A stretch of DNA of 64,000 nucleotides from Faecalibacterium prausnitzii (GCA_004558805.1 SFDE01000002.1:112356-176355), one strand, 5' to 3'. Numbered from the stretch's first letter, positions 1 to 10,408 are shown. The notes: generated from the letters alone by a model not told the origin. A program made the numbers and translations.

Positions 1-361
1 TTCCCCCGGAGACCGGGGCAAGCTGGACGGCATGGCTGCCGCCTTTGGCATGAAGCTGCTCACCGTCTCCCCTGCCGATGCAGGCAAGACCGTGGCGCAG
101 CTGCTGGGGGAGGTAGAGGTCAAAGCTCCCCGGACGCTGGTGCTGGAACCGGGGGCATATCCCCCGGCACTCGTCCTTGCCAACTTTAAGGACAAGGACG
201 TGGACACCCTGCTGGACCTGATGCGGCAGGCACAGGTCAACATCCCCCTGAAGGCGGTGGTGACCCCCGCCAACCGGAACTGGGTCTTTGGGGACCTGCT
301 GGCACACCTGCAGGAGGAGCACAGCGCCTTCACCGCTGCAAAGGAGAGCCGGAACTCATGA
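1..361 (+). CDS. DUF3783-family protein, 3' end only
   Basis: The frame is open from base 2 and reads through the window edge, so the true start lies upstream; the first internal ATG at 32 is probably not the start. The visible 119 residues end in a basic, charged tail. The hydrophobic beta-rich part (around LTVSPADAGKTVAQLLG and a later NIPLKAVVTPANRNW) resembles the C-terminal domain of DUF3783 proteins, whose function is unknown. The stop codon overlaps the ATG of the following ApbE gene (ATGA), so the two are very probably cotranscribed and translationally coupled. Family assignment is from recall of the motif and is moderate. Confidence 0.6.
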   Translation, partial: SPGDRGKLDGMAAAFGMKLLTVSPADAGKTVAQLLGEVEVKAPRTLVLEPGAYPPALVLANFKDKDVDTLLDLMRQAQVNIPLKAVVTPANRNWVFGDLLAHLQEEHSAFTAAKESRNS

Positions 362-1440
362 CAAAGACCTTTGCCCGACGTTTTGTCTGCGCCCTCCTTG
401 CCGGTGCGCTCTGCCTTGCCCTGCTGGCAGGCTGCAAGCCCAAAAAGGAGCTGACCCGCTACACCACCGTGTTCTACGATGTGTTCGACACGGTGACCCA
501 GGTCATCGCCTATTGCGAGACCCCGGAGGAGTTCGACCGGCAGATGCAGGCGCTCCATGCTGACCTTATTGCCTATAACCAGCTCTACGACATCTACAAC
601 GACTACGAGGGCGTTACAAATGTCAAGACCATCAACGACAACGCCGGCATTGCCCCGGTGCAGGTGGACCAGCGCATCCTTTCCATGCTGGAGCTGGCAG
701 ACCGGATGTACGCCACCACCAACGGCAAGCTGAACATTGCCATGGGCAGCGTGCTGAACATCTGGCACAACTACCGGGACGCCGCCGCCCTTACCGACAC
801 CGATGCCGACAACGCCCTCCCCAGCTTGGAAGAGCTGGAGGCAGCCGCCCAGCACTGCGACATCCGCAATGTCATCATTGACGAAAAGGCGCAAACGGTG
901 TATCTGGCGGACCCGGAAATGTCTCTGGACGTAGGCAGCGTAGGCAAGGGCTACGCCGTGGAGATGGTCTGTCAGGCGGCAGAGCAGCGGGGGCTTACCA
1001 GCGCTCTGGTCAGCGTAGGCGGCAACCTGCGTGCCATCGGCAAAAAGCCGGACGGCAGCTCCTGGACCGGCGGCGTGGAGGACCCCTGGAACGCTGCGGA
1101 GGTCTACACCTCCGGTTCCATGCTGCCTTCGGTCATCAATATCAGTGACCTTGCGCTGGTGACCAGCGGAGATTACCAGCGCTATTACGTGGTGGATGGC
1201 AAACGCTACCACCACCTCATCGACCCGGACACCTTGTATCCTGCCGCCTACTTCAACAGCGTTACGGTGCTGTGCGCCGATTCCGGGCTGGCAGACTGCC
1301 TGACCACCGGCTTGTTCTGCATGCCGCTGGAAGAGGGACAGAAGCTGGTGGAATCACTGGACGGAGTGGAGGCACTGTGGTGTACCCCGGACCAGCAGCA
1401 GATCACAACCAGCGGCTGGAGCAGCCATCTGAAACAGTAA
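358..1440 (+). CDS. apbE: FAD:protein FMN transferase (ApbE), lipoprotein
   Basis: The 360-residue protein is an ApbE-type flavin transferase, which attaches FMN from FAD to Thr/Ser residues of extracytoplasmic redox proteins such as RnfG/NqrC-like subunits. Residues 1-25 form a signal peptide ending in a lipobox (LLAGC, Cys26), so it should be a membrane-anchored lipoprotein outside the cell. Family motifs are visible: DVFDTVTQVI near the N-terminus, DVGSVGKGYAVE in the centre, a VSVGGNLRAIG segment, and LVTSGDYQRYYVVDGKRYHH followed by LIDPDT. The start overlaps the stop of the upstream gene by ATGA. A hairpin terminator follows directly. No flavoprotein target is in the window. Confidence 0.93.
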   Translation: MTKTFARRFVCALLAGALCLALLAGCKPKKELTRYTTVFYDVFDTVTQVIAYCETPEEFDRQMQALHADLIAYNQLYDIYNDYEGVTNVKTINDNAGIAPVQVDQRILSMLELADRMYATTNGKLNIAMGSVLNIWHNYRDAAALTDTDADNALPSLEELEAAAQHCDIRNVIIDEKAQTVYLADPEMSLDVGSVGKGYAVEMVCQAAEQRGLTSALVSVGGNLRAIGKKPDGSSWTGGVEDPWNAAEVYTSGSMLPSVINISDLALVTSGDYQRYYVVDGKRYHHLIDPDTLYPAAYFNSVTVLCADSGLADCLTTGLFCMPLEEGQKLVESLDGVEALWCTPDQQQITTSGWSSHLKQ

Positions 1441-1450
1441 AAGCAAAGCA

Positions 1451-1487
1451 AAAAGCCCTCCGACGCAGCAGCGTCAGAGGGCTTTTG
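1451..1487 (+). terminator. Rho-independent terminator after apbE
   Basis: The stem AGCCCTCNGACGC / GCGTCNGAGGGCT closes on a short AGCA loop and ends in TTTT. An A-run precedes it, so it can also end the convergent response-regulator transcript. Confidence 0.85.
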
Positions 1488-1503
1488 TCATCCGGGCAGT
1501 TGT

Positions 1504-2346
1504 TCAGGAGTTCTCCGGCGGGGCATAGCAGCCGGGCAGGGTGCTGCGGCGTACCCGCTCTGCCTGCTGACGCAAGGCGGAGCGGGTGACCTCTGCCCAG
1601 GAATACTGGGTCATGTACTCTCCCCGGTAGGCGTTCAGCGCCATGCGCTCCCCCCGGAGGAAGTTGTAGTAATCGCATTCCACCCTGCCGGTGTCGATCG
1701 CCAGCGTGTTCCGTCCTCGCACCAGCAGTCCCCGGACTCCCGCATCATCCAGCGTGTGGTTCAGGTCAAAGATCAGGTTCCGCAGGTGACTGTGGAGGGA
1801 AGCGGTGTCTGGCTTATCCTCCCACAGCACCGCCAGCATCTCGCCGTTGGTACAGGTGGCACCGTTGCGGTCCACCAGATAGGCAAGGAGCTCCTTGCTC
1901 TTGCTGCGCTTGAAGGCGAGGGGACGCCCGCCCACAAAGATCTCGAAGTTGCCAAAGCACTGGATCTTGACCACGGCGGGGGTATCCTCTGCCGGATAGC
2001 GGAGATTTTCCAGCGCCGAGCGCACCGCCGTCTCGGAGACCGGCTTCAGCAGAAAGCCGCTGACAAAGATCTGCAGCGCTTCCAGTGCATACTCCGGGTG
2101 CTCCGTTACCGGGATCAGGTTGCAGCGGGGCTGGATCCGCCGGATCGTCCTCGCCAGCCCCAGCCCGTCCATGCCGGGCATCTCCAGATTCAAAAAGGCT
2201 GCATCCACGGGACTCTGCCGCAGCCAGGTCAGTGCATCGTCGGTGGTCATGGCACTGATGTAGTCACAGTCCGGGGCGACCCGGCACAGGATACGGATCA
2301 GGGAATTGATCGCCAGCTGACCATCGTCTACGACCAATATTCTCAT
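1504..2346 (-). CDS. Response regulator, receiver plus winged-helix/BTAD-type domain, Asn at the phosphosite
   Basis: The 280-residue protein has an N-terminal receiver domain (about 1-118) followed by a trans_reg_C winged helix (about 128-205) and a short BTAD/SARP-like C-terminus. The acidic pair VVDD and the LLKPV lysine of receivers are present. The position that normally holds the phosphorylated Asp, in the FLDxEMPGMDG motif, is Asn53 (FLNLEMPGMDG, codon AAT). No histidine kinase gene is adjacent. It is a DNA-binding regulator whose control is therefore probably not by ordinary phosphorylation. The start is supported by GGGAGGTGG eight bases upstream. It is transcribed behind a leader of about 230 nt. 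Confidence 0.88.
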   Translation of the reverse strand: MRILVVDDGQLAINSLIRILCRVAPDCDYISAMTTDDALTWLRQSPVDAAFLNLEMPGMDGLGLARTIRRIQPRCNLIPVTEHPEYALEALQIFVSGFLLKPVSETAVRSALENLRYPAEDTPAVVKIQCFGNFEIFVGGRPLAFKRSKSKELLAYLVDRNGATCTNGEMLAVLWEDKPDTASLHSHLRNLIFDLNHTLDDAGVRGLLVRGRNTLAIDTGRVECDYYNFLRGERMALNAYRGEYMTQYSWAEVTRSALRQQAERVRRSTLPGCYAPPENS

Positions 2347-2574
2347 CCGTCCACCTCCCGCAAGTTATCCATAGCAAACAGCATTCCATACTCCCAATCC
2401 AAGTTTAACACTCACATTCCCCATACGCAAGGTCTCACCTGCCCCAGAACGAAAAGCCCCTTTGCCCCAAAGTTTCCGGCATTTGCCGCATTGCCGGGCT
2501 TCTCCGTCGTCTGCCGCCCCGCCGGGGCAGCTGCTTTCCTGTTCTGCAAAAGCGCTCTGACCCGTGCGCTTCTC
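2347..2574 (-). other. Long 5' leader of the response regulator gene
   Basis: Between the promoter at 2581-2610 and the start codon at 2346 lie about 228 transcribed bases with no gene. A GC-rich hairpin of the form GCNGCCCC-GGC-GGGGCNGC sits near 2518-2536. No terminator or known riboswitch core was recognised in it. Confidence 0.4.
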
Positions 2575-2580
2575 TTGTCC

Positions 2581-2610
2581 ATTATACTGTCAAGACTTTG
2601 GTGCTGTCAA
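2581..2610 (-). promoter_or_regulatory. Sigma-A promoter for the response regulator
   Basis: On the minus strand TTGACA (2605-2610) is followed after 18 bases by TATAAT (2581-2586). It points at the response regulator gene, about 235 bases away. Confidence 0.75.
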
Positions 2611-2652
2611 TGGATTTTGGTGTATTTTTCTGCCTGCCATTGGAACTTTTCA

Positions 2653-2694
2653 CAAAAAAGCCCTGCAGAACAGCGGTTTTCTGTACTGCAGGGC
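2653..2694 (-). terminator. Terminator after the small RHH gene
   Basis: On the minus strand GCCCTGCAG-N-ACAG pairs with CTGT-N-CTGCAGGGC and is followed by TTTTTTG. It starts six bases after the stop codon. Confidence 0.88.
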
Positions 2695-2699
2695 AAAGC

Positions 2700-2900
2700 T
2701 TATTTTATATCCAGTTCCGGGGGGACGTCCAGCTGGTCGGAGACGTACTTTCCGTTCTTTTTGCGCTGACGCACGCACTCTGTGAGGAGATATTCGATCT
2801 GACCGTTCACCGACCGGAAATCATCCTCTGCCCAGGCGGCAAGGGCATCGTAGAGTTTGGCGTTCAGCCGCAGGGGCACCTGCTTTTTGGGTTCTGCCAT
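2700..2900 (-). CDS. Small ribbon-helix-helix-like protein (66 aa)
   Basis: The start chosen is the ATG at 2900, which overlaps the stop of the upstream SPFH gene as ATGA; a longer frame reaches 2951 but lies inside that gene. The sequence QVPLRLNAKLYDALAAWAED followed by FRSVNGQIEYLLTECVRQRK matches the Arc/MetJ-like pattern of a short beta strand and two helices, seen in the small Arc-type proteins of Firmicutes that are often coded beside an SPFH protein. It may bind DNA, but no target is evident. Coupling to the SPFH gene suggests a shared role. A terminator follows at once. Confidence 0.8.
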   Translation of the reverse strand: MAEPKKQVPLRLNAKLYDALAAWAEDDFRSVNGQIEYLLTECVRQRKKNGKYVSDQLDVPPELDIK

Positions 2901-3937
2901 CAGTACAGGCTGCCGCTGTTCACGATGGGCTGAGCATCCCGGTTGCCGCACAGCACCACCAGCAGATTGGAGACCATTGCCGCCTTGCGCTCATCGTCCA
3001 GCTCCACCACTTTGTTCTCATTCAGACGGTCCAGCGCCATTTCCACCATGCCCACGGCACCGTCCACGATCATCTTGCGGGCATCAATGATGGCACTTGC
3101 CTGCTGCCGCTGCAGCATCACCGCAGCGATCTCCGGTGCGTATGCCAGATAGGTGATGCGTGCCTCCACCACTTCGATGCCTGCCTCGGACACATTTTTC
3201 TGGATCTCGTCCCGGATGCGGGCGGCAACCACCTCCGAGGAGCCACGCAGGCTGCCCTCGTCCGCCACCCCGTCGCCGGTGGTGTCCACGTTGGGGGCAA
3301 CGTCGTAGGGGTACACCCGCACCACGTTGCGCAGGGCGCTGTCGCACTGCAGGGACAGGTATTCCTTGTAGTTGTCCACGTTGAACACTGCCTTGGCGGT
3401 GTCAGTGACCCGCCAGATCACAGCGATGCCGATCTCCACCGGGTTGCCCAGACAGTCGTTGATCTTCTGCCGGGAGTTGTTCAGGGTCATCATCTTCAGC
3501 GAGATCTTTTTGCTCATGGACTCGGCGCTTACCTGCGTATTCTGCCCGCTACTGCCAAACATCGCAGCCATGCCGTTTTCCTTGCTGCTCACGTCTCCGC
3601 TCTGGCTCAGCCGGGTGCCGGCAGCAGGGTTCACAGCGGTGCAGAAGGGGTTGACCCAGTAAAAGCCCTGCCCCTTCAGGGTGCCGATGTAGTCGCCAAA
3701 AAGGGTCAGCACCAGTGCCTCCTGCGGCTTCAGCACCTTGAGACCGCAGAACAGGAAAATGCCTGCGATCCAATACCCGATGGACAGGATCAGCAGCGGC
3801 ACGCCCAGAAGCATCCGGTCTGCATCCAGCAGGGTGACGCTATAAATGAACAGAGCAACGGATGCCGCATAGCCCAGCAGGGTCAGCAGCAGCACCGCCA
3901 TGCCGTTTTTGCGGGTGTTCAAAATTTTCTCTTCCAT
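2900..3937 (-). CDS. SPFH/band 7 domain membrane protein
   Basis: The 345-residue protein begins with about 15 cytosolic residues, has two hydrophobic segments (about 14-36 and 45-66) and then a prohibitin-like SPFH domain containing VLTLFGDYIGTLKGQGFYWV and a downstream DxxxxRxxVV pattern. The C-terminal helix region (AAVMLQRQQASAIIDARKMI) is typical of stomatin/flotillin relatives that oligomerise on membranes. The ATG at 3937 is chosen over the longer frame because AAGGAGGG lies nine bases before it and a promoter sits just upstream. It is coupled to the small RHH gene. The cellular role of this subfamily is not established. Confidence 0.88.
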   Translation of the reverse strand: MEEKILNTRKNGMAVLLLTLLGYAASVALFIYSVTLLDADRMLLGVPLLILSIGYWIAGIFLFCGLKVLKPQEALVLTLFGDYIGTLKGQGFYWVNPFCTAVNPAAGTRLSQSGDVSSKENGMAAMFGSSGQNTQVSAESMSKKISLKMMTLNNSRQKINDCLGNPVEIGIAVIWRVTDTAKAVFNVDNYKEYLSLQCDSALRNVVRVYPYDVAPNVDTTGDGVADEGSLRGSSEVVAARIRDEIQKNVSEAGIEVVEARITYLAYAPEIAAVMLQRQQASAIIDARKMIVDGAVGMVEMALDRLNENKVVELDDERKAAMVSNLLVVLCGNRDAQPIVNSGSLY

Positions 3938-3986
3938 ACAAAGTCCCTCCTTATCAGGATCGGAAGTATTTCTTTCTGATATCAAA

Positions 3987-4015
3987 ATCATATCACTTAT
4001 AGAAAGAACTGTCAA
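3987..4015 (-). promoter_or_regulatory. Sigma-A promoter for the SPFH operon
   Basis: TTGACA (4010-4015) and TATGAT (3987-3992) on the minus strand are separated by 17 bases. The promoter lies immediately downstream of the ATP synthase terminator. Confidence 0.85.
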
Positions 4016-4023
4016 GTACTCCC

Positions 4024-4072
4024 ACAAAAAATCCCCTGTCTGCCGGGCATAACTGCCACAGGCAAACAGGGG
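4024..4072 (-). terminator. Terminator of the ATP synthase operon
   Basis: On the minus strand CCCCTGTNTGCC pairs with GGCANACAGGGG across a 16-base loop and is followed by ATTTTTTG. It begins about 27 bases after the atpC stop. Confidence 0.85.
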
Positions 4073-4098
4073 TGATCTTCCTATAGGATAAAAAGGGT

Positions 4099-4506
4099 TC
4101 AGCGCTTGTACTTTGCGGCGGTCTGCAAACGCTGCATGGCACGGTCCAGTGCGATCTTGCTCTGATAATACTCGTGCATGCTCTGCTTGTGCTGCAGTCG
4201 CTCTTCTGCACGGATCCTTGCCGCCTCGGCACGGTTTTTGTCGATGTCCTCCGGGCGTTCGGCGCTGTCCACCAGCACCATCACATAGGAGGGGGTCACC
4301 TCGGCAATGCCGTCCCCCACCAGCACGTCCCGGCTCTCGCCGTCTGCGTCAAAATGCAGGATCCCCATGTGCAGAGCCACCAGCACCGGGCTGTGCCCTG
4401 CCTGTACTCCGTACACACCGTCTCCGATGGGCAGCACAAGGTTTTCGCAATTACCCTGATAAAACTCGCCGCTGGATGCGGTGATGTTCAGTATAAAGCG
4501 ATTCAT
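4099..4506 (-). CDS. atpC: F1F0 ATP synthase epsilon subunit
   Basis: The 135-residue protein is the epsilon subunit of F1, which sits on the rotating central stalk and can inhibit ATP hydrolysis. The N-terminal beta sandwich (FILNITASSGEFYQG, then VLPIGDGVYGVQAGHSPVL) and the C-terminal two-helix region (about 88-135) are both present at the normal length. It is the last gene of the operon, with its start overlapping the atpD stop by one base. A terminator follows. Confidence 0.96.
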   Translation of the reverse strand: MNRFILNITASSGEFYQGNCENLVLPIGDGVYGVQAGHSPVLVALHMGILHFDADGESRDVLVGDGIAEVTPSYVMVLVDSAERPEDIDKNRAEAARIRAEERLQHKQSMHEYYQSKIALDRAMQRLQTAAKYKR

Positions 4507-5903
4507 CAGACGGCACCGCCCTTTTCCTCCGCCTTCTTACGAGCTTCTTCCAGCGTGCCTACGTTGAAGAACGCCCACTCCGGCAGATCGTCCGCCTCAC
4601 CGTCCACGATGGCGGCAAAGCTGCGCACCGTATCCGCAAGGGGCACATATCTGCCCTTGAGACCGGTAAAGTTCTCTGCCACCGCAAAGGGCTGGGAGAG
4701 GAACTTCTGCAGTTTACGGGCACGCACCACCGTAAGCTTGTCGTTTTCGTCCAGTTCATCCATACCCAGGATGGCAATGATGTCCTGCAGCTCCTGATAG
4801 CGCTGCAGGATGGACTGGACCTTCCGTGCCACCCGGTAGTGCTCTTCGCCTACGATGTCCGCTTCCAGAATACGGGAAGTGGAGGCAAGGGGGTCCACCG
4901 CCGGGTAGATGCCCTGTTCCACGATCTTACGGGACAGCACGGTGGTGGCGTCCAGATGAGCAAAGGTGGTGGCGGGGGCGGGGTCGGTCAGGTCGTCTGC
5001 CGGCACGTACACCGCCTGCACCGAGGTGATGGAGCCATCCTTGGTGGAGGTGATGCGCTCCTGCAGAGCGCCCAGCTCGTTTGCCAGCGTGGGCTGATAG
5101 CCCACGGCGGAGGGCATCCGTCCCATCAGGGCGGATACCTCGCTGCCTGCCTGCACAAAGCGGAAGATGTTGTCAATGAACAGCAGCACATCCTTGTGAG
5201 TCTCTTCCCGGAAGTACTCTGCCATGGTCAGACCGGTCTCCGCCACCCGCATACGGGCTCCGGGAGGCTCGTTCATCTGACCAAAGACCAGTGCAGTCTT
5301 GTTCAGCACGCCGGAAGCGTTCATCTCGCCCCAGAGGTCACAGCCCTCACGGGAGCGCTCGCCTACGCCGGTAAAGATGGAGTAGCCGCCGTGCTCGGTG
5401 GCGACGTTGTGGATCAGCTCCTGGATCAGCACCGTCTTGCCCACGCCGGCACCGCCAAACAGACCGATCTTGCCGCCCTTTGCGTAGGGGGCAAGGAGGT
5501 CGATGACCTTGATGCCAGTCTCCAGGATCTCGGTGGCAGGCTTCTGCTGGGCAAAGCCCGGTGCCTTGCGGTGGATGGACCAGTGGGGCAGTTCATCCAC
5601 CGGTCCCTTGCCGTCAATGGGTCTGCCAAGGGGGTCGAACATACGTCCCAGCGTTCCTTCGCCCACCGGTGCCGTCAGACCGTGTCCGGTCGCCTGCACC
5701 TCCATGCCCTTTCCAAGACCCTCGCTGGCGGACAGCATGATGCAGCGCACGGTGGTCTCGTTGACATGCTGGGTCACCTCCATGGTGCGCTGGATGCCCT
5801 CAGCGGTCACGGTCAGCGCCTCCTGCAGGGCAGGCAGCTTCCCTGCGGCGAACTGCACGTCCACCACAGGACCCGCTACGCGGATAATAGTTCCCTGTAT
5901 CAT
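4506..5903 (-). CDS. atpD: F1F0 ATP synthase beta subunit
   Basis: The 465-residue catalytic beta subunit carries Walker A GGAGVGKT, the GERSREG motif with the catalytic Glu, the Walker B strand VLLFIDNIFRF, and a DELDEND segment in place of the usual DELSEED lever. Together with alpha it forms the hexamer that makes ATP in the cytoplasm. It lies between atpG and atpC. A 65-base gap to atpG holds a GC-rich hairpin (about 5939-5966) without a U-run in this direction, which may tune relative expression. Confidence 0.98.
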   Translation of the reverse strand: MIQGTIIRVAGPVVDVQFAAGKLPALQEALTVTAEGIQRTMEVTQHVNETTVRCIMLSASEGLGKGMEVQATGHGLTAPVGEGTLGRMFDPLGRPIDGKGPVDELPHWSIHRKAPGFAQQKPATEILETGIKVIDLLAPYAKGGKIGLFGGAGVGKTVLIQELIHNVATEHGGYSIFTGVGERSREGCDLWGEMNASGVLNKTALVFGQMNEPPGARMRVAETGLTMAEYFREETHKDVLLFIDNIFRFVQAGSEVSALMGRMPSAVGYQPTLANELGALQERITSTKDGSITSVQAVYVPADDLTDPAPATTFAHLDATTVLSRKIVEQGIYPAVDPLASTSRILEADIVGEEHYRVARKVQSILQRYQELQDIIAILGMDELDENDKLTVVRARKLQKFLSQPFAVAENFTGLKGRYVPLADTVRSFAAIVDGEADDLPEWAFFNVGTLEEARKKAEEKGGAV

Positions 5904-5968
5904 ACGATTGCCTCTTATACTTAGTGTTTATCCAAATGCCCTCCCGGTCCCTGCCGGGAAGGGTCTTT

Positions 5969-6836
5969 TTATTCCGTCTGGTCCTGCACCGCCGCAGCGC
6001 CGCCGATGATCTCGGTGATCTCCTGGGTGATGGAACCCTGCCGGGTACGGTTGTACTCCAGCTGCAGCTCCCGGATCATGTCGTTGGCGCTCTTGGTGGC
6101 GGAATCCATGGCGGTCATCCGGGCGCTCTGCTCGGCGCAGAAGCTCTCGGTCATGGCACCAAAGATCATGCCGTGCATGTAGATAGGTGCCGTCTGCTCA
6201 AAGACGGTCCATGCGTCCGGCATCATCTCCACCTCGCCCTTGGGGTCGCCCAGACCCTTGGGGGCAGGCTGCAGATGCTCCCGGTCCAGCGGCAGCAGCC
6301 GCACCATCACCGGTTCACTGGTGAGGGCGTTCTGGATCTTGGTGTAGATCAGATAGATCTCGTCCAGCTTGCCGGACTTGAAATCCTCAATAGCATCCAC
6401 CGTGATGTCCCGGGCACGCTGCAGGGTGGGGGCGGTGGCTCCGTACTGGAATTCTTCTACCAGACGGGGGTCCTTGTGGAGCAGGGCACGGTAGCCTACC
6501 TGACCGATGACATAGAACCGGTCATTTTCGTCCGCCTGCTCCTTAAGGAACTTGATGACGTTCTGGTTGTAGGCACCTGCCATGCCCTTGTCCGCCGTAA
6601 GCACCAGATAGGCGCGCCGGGGATTTTCCTTCTCCCTCTCGTGGAAGAAGGGGTGCACCGGCTCCTCCGGCAGATGGGGCACCACCCGGGAGATGGTATC
6701 CCGCATACGGGAGAAATAGGGCTGCACGTTCTGGTAGTTCTTGCGTGCCTTGCGCAGCTTGGAAGAAGAGATCAGGTACATGGCATTGGTGATCTTCATG
6801 GTGTCCTGGATGCTCTCGATGCGCTCTTTCAGCAGC

Positions 6837-6850
<14 letters not shown>
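5969..6850 (-). CDS. atpG: F1F0 ATP synthase gamma subunit
   Basis: The 293-residue gamma subunit forms the rotor shaft of F1. The N-terminal helix (LLKERIESIQDTMKITNAMY) and the C-terminal one (SATKSANDMIRELQLEYNRT followed by RQGSITQEITEIIGGAAA) are the two helices of the family coiled coil. The ATG at 6850 is preferred over an upstream Met at 6874 because AGGAGG lies eight bases before it. It overlaps the end of atpA by 14 bases, which suggests translational coupling. Confidence 0.96.
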
Positions 6851-8580
<1,730 letters not shown>

Positions 8581-8591
<11 letters not shown>

Positions 8592-9072
8592 TGCCTGCAC
8601 CTGCTTTCTCCAGCAGATCGTCCAGAAGACGTGCGTCGTCCTGAACGGTCAGGTTCCGCTCCAGCAGCTTCTCGCACATAGCGCGTGCCAGTGCGGTGGT
8701 CTGGGCATCCGCTTCCCGCAGCTTGCTCTGCCGCTCTGCCTCTGCTGCCGTCTTGCCCGCGGCAAGAATGGCGTCCGCCTGCTTCTGTGCCTCAGCAAGG
8801 AGCTGCTGCTTTTCGGTCTCTGCCTGCTGCTGATATGCCTTGCGGCGGGCAGCGGCTTCCTGGTCCACATTGCGCAGCTTTGCCTGCGCCTCATTCATTG
8901 CCGCCGCTGCTTCCTTTTTGGAAGTCTCGGCGGCATTCAGATCATCGTCCACCAGCTTCTGGCGCTGTGCAATGATGTCTGCCACGGGCTTGAACAAAAA
9001 CTTACGCAGCAGAAAGAACAGTACCAGAACGTTGACGACTGTATACAGAAGGTTCAGATTCAGTGTCAGCAT
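8581..9072 (-). CDS. atpF: F1F0 ATP synthase b subunit
   Basis: The 163-residue peripheral-stalk subunit has one N-terminal membrane helix (about 8-30, LLYTVVNVLVLFFLLRKFLF) and a long charged coiled coil rich in Ala, Gln, Lys and Glu. The FKPV segment following the membrane helix is typical of b. Length is normal, so b itself is not the partner of a delta fusion; the delta-like part is on alpha. It sits between atpE and atpA. Confidence 0.95.
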
Positions 9073-9089
9073 TCGTCATGCCTCCGTTA

Positions 9090-9314
9090 TCAACCCAGAA
9101 ACAGGATGATCAGCAGTGCAACAACGAAGCCGAAAATTGCAGTACCTTCTGCAAGGGCTGCACCCAGCAGCAGGTTGGTCTGGATCTTGCCGGATGCCTC
9201 GGGCTGGCGGCTGATTGCCTCCGTTGCCTTGCCCGTTGCGATGCCGATGCCGATACCGCCGCCAATGCCGGTCAGCGCTGCAATGCCAGCGCCCAGAGCT
9301 ACCAATCCGTTCAT
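9090..9314 (-). CDS. atpE: F1F0 ATP synthase c subunit (rotor ring)
   Basis: The 74-residue hairpin of two membrane helices has the RQPE loop (near residue 36) and the ion-binding Glu in helix 2 (ALAEGTAIFG, about residue 56). The Gln of helix 1 and the Ser after the Glu that mark sodium-binding rings are absent (GIGIGIATGK and EGT), so proton coupling is the better inference. It is placed normally between atpB and atpF. Confidence 0.97.
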   Translation of the reverse strand: MNGLVALGAGIAALTGIGGGIGIGIATGKATEAISRQPEASGKIQTNLLLGAALAEGTAIFGFVVALLIILFLG

Positions 9315-9349
9315 AGTAATAATCTCCTTTATAATCAGTTAACCACAGG

Positions 9350-10033
9350 TCATTCCTCTCCGCCGATGCTCTCTTTCATGAACAGCGAAGTCAGGAACAC
9401 GAATACATAGGTCTGGATCAGACCATCGAACAAATCAAAGTACAAGCTAAACACCGCCGGTACGAACACCGGCACCACCATCTTGATCAGCTCCATGATG
9501 ACAAAAGCGCCCAGCACATTGCCGAACAGTCGCATACACAGGCTGGTAGGACGGATGGCGATCTCCAGAATGTTCATGGGGGTCATAACGGGAGTGGGAG
9601 CCGCCAGGCTTTTCAAAAAGCCCACACCGCCCCGGGCATGGATGCCGGAGTACTCGATAAGGATGATGCTCATCAGCGCCAGCGCCGCCGTCACATTCAG
9701 GTCCTTTGTGGGGGGCTTGATGCCAAACACGCCGATAAGGTTGCAGCAGCCGATGTACAGCGCCACGGTCATCAGGTAGGGCACATAGCCCCTGCCCTCT
9801 TTTCCCAGCAGCCCCTCAAAAAAGTTGCTGCCGAAGTTGTAGATCGTTTCCAGCACCGCCTGCCGCTTGGAGATGTGGTCCACCCGCAGGTTGCGGGTGA
9901 GCAGGATGGAGCACAGCACCAGAAATGCCATGATGCCCCAGCTGACGACCACGGATTCCGGGATCTGCAGCCCGCCGATCTGGATCATTTCCACATTCAG
10001 CTCTTCCATAAGAGCCGCAGTCAGCTTATTCAT
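9350..10033 (-). CDS. atpB: F1F0 ATP synthase a subunit
   Basis: The 227-residue membrane protein has about five to six hydrophobic segments and the essential Arg in RPTSLCMRLFGNVLGAFVIM. It forms the ion half-channels against the c ring. AAGGAGG lies seven bases before the ATG. It is the first gene of the operon; no atpI-like gene precedes it. Confidence 0.96.
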   Translation of the reverse strand: MNKLTAALMEELNVEMIQIGGLQIPESVVVSWGIMAFLVLCSILLTRNLRVDHISKRQAVLETIYNFGSNFFEGLLGKEGRGYVPYLMTVALYIGCCNLIGVFGIKPPTKDLNVTAALALMSIILIEYSGIHARGGVGFLKSLAAPTPVMTPMNILEIAIRPTSLCMRLFGNVLGAFVIMELIKMVVPVFVPAVFSLYFDLFDGLIQTYVFVFLTSLFMKESIGGEE

Positions 10034-10194
10034 TGTTTTTCCTCCTTCCTCTCAGGATCCGGCACCGGGGTGCCGTTATTCGGGGGTATTTCAGAAAAAC
10101 AGGCAGAACCTCGTTAAAAAGCAAGAAAGGCGCCGGTTCTGTTGCATCGCGCCCTTCTCTGTTTTTCCGTTGGTTCCGTCTTTTTTCGTCTGGT

Positions 10195-10223
10195 ATGATA
10201 GTACGATTGGGGCAAATTGACAA
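10195..10223 (-). promoter_or_regulatory. Promoter of the ATP synthase operon
   Basis: On the minus strand TTGTCA (10218-10223) and TATCAT (10195-10200) are 17 bases apart. The predicted leader to atpB is about 155 nt. Confidence 0.7.
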
Positions 10224-10383
10224 GTCCTCCAACGCACATTCTACCATTTGTTATATTTCATTTCTGTGACATGTCAAAAGGATTGTATTGTTTGCACAAT
10301 TTCAAAGTCCAAACTTGTGCTTTTCGTCCAATTTCTTTGTTAAAACTTAGCCGCTCGCCATGGTTTGAAGGGGTTTCGGAGTC
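10224..10383. other. Intergenic stretch between atp promoter and DUF2798 gene
   Basis: About 160 bases of clearly AT-richer sequence with no convincing gene. A 73-residue minus-strand frame (10026-10247) crosses the atp promoter and has no family features, so it was not called. Confidence 0.4.
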
Positions 10384-10408
10384 AAAAATACACGATTCGT
10401 ATATTTTT
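10384..10408 (-). terminator. AT-rich terminator at the end of the DUF2798 gene
   Basis: AAAAATA-N-ACG pairs with CGT-N-TATTTTT, overlapping the last codons. The stem is AT-rich and could act in both directions. Strength is uncertain. Confidence 0.5.

Noticed and set aside
5939..5966. Hairpin between atpG and atpD as a terminator
   Set aside because: On the coding strand it has no U-run after the stem, so it is at most an attenuator or processing site.
10026..10247. A 73-residue frame just upstream of atpB, in the position of an atpI gene
   Set aside because: It has no membrane helix, is very basic, and its start lies upstream of the atp promoter.
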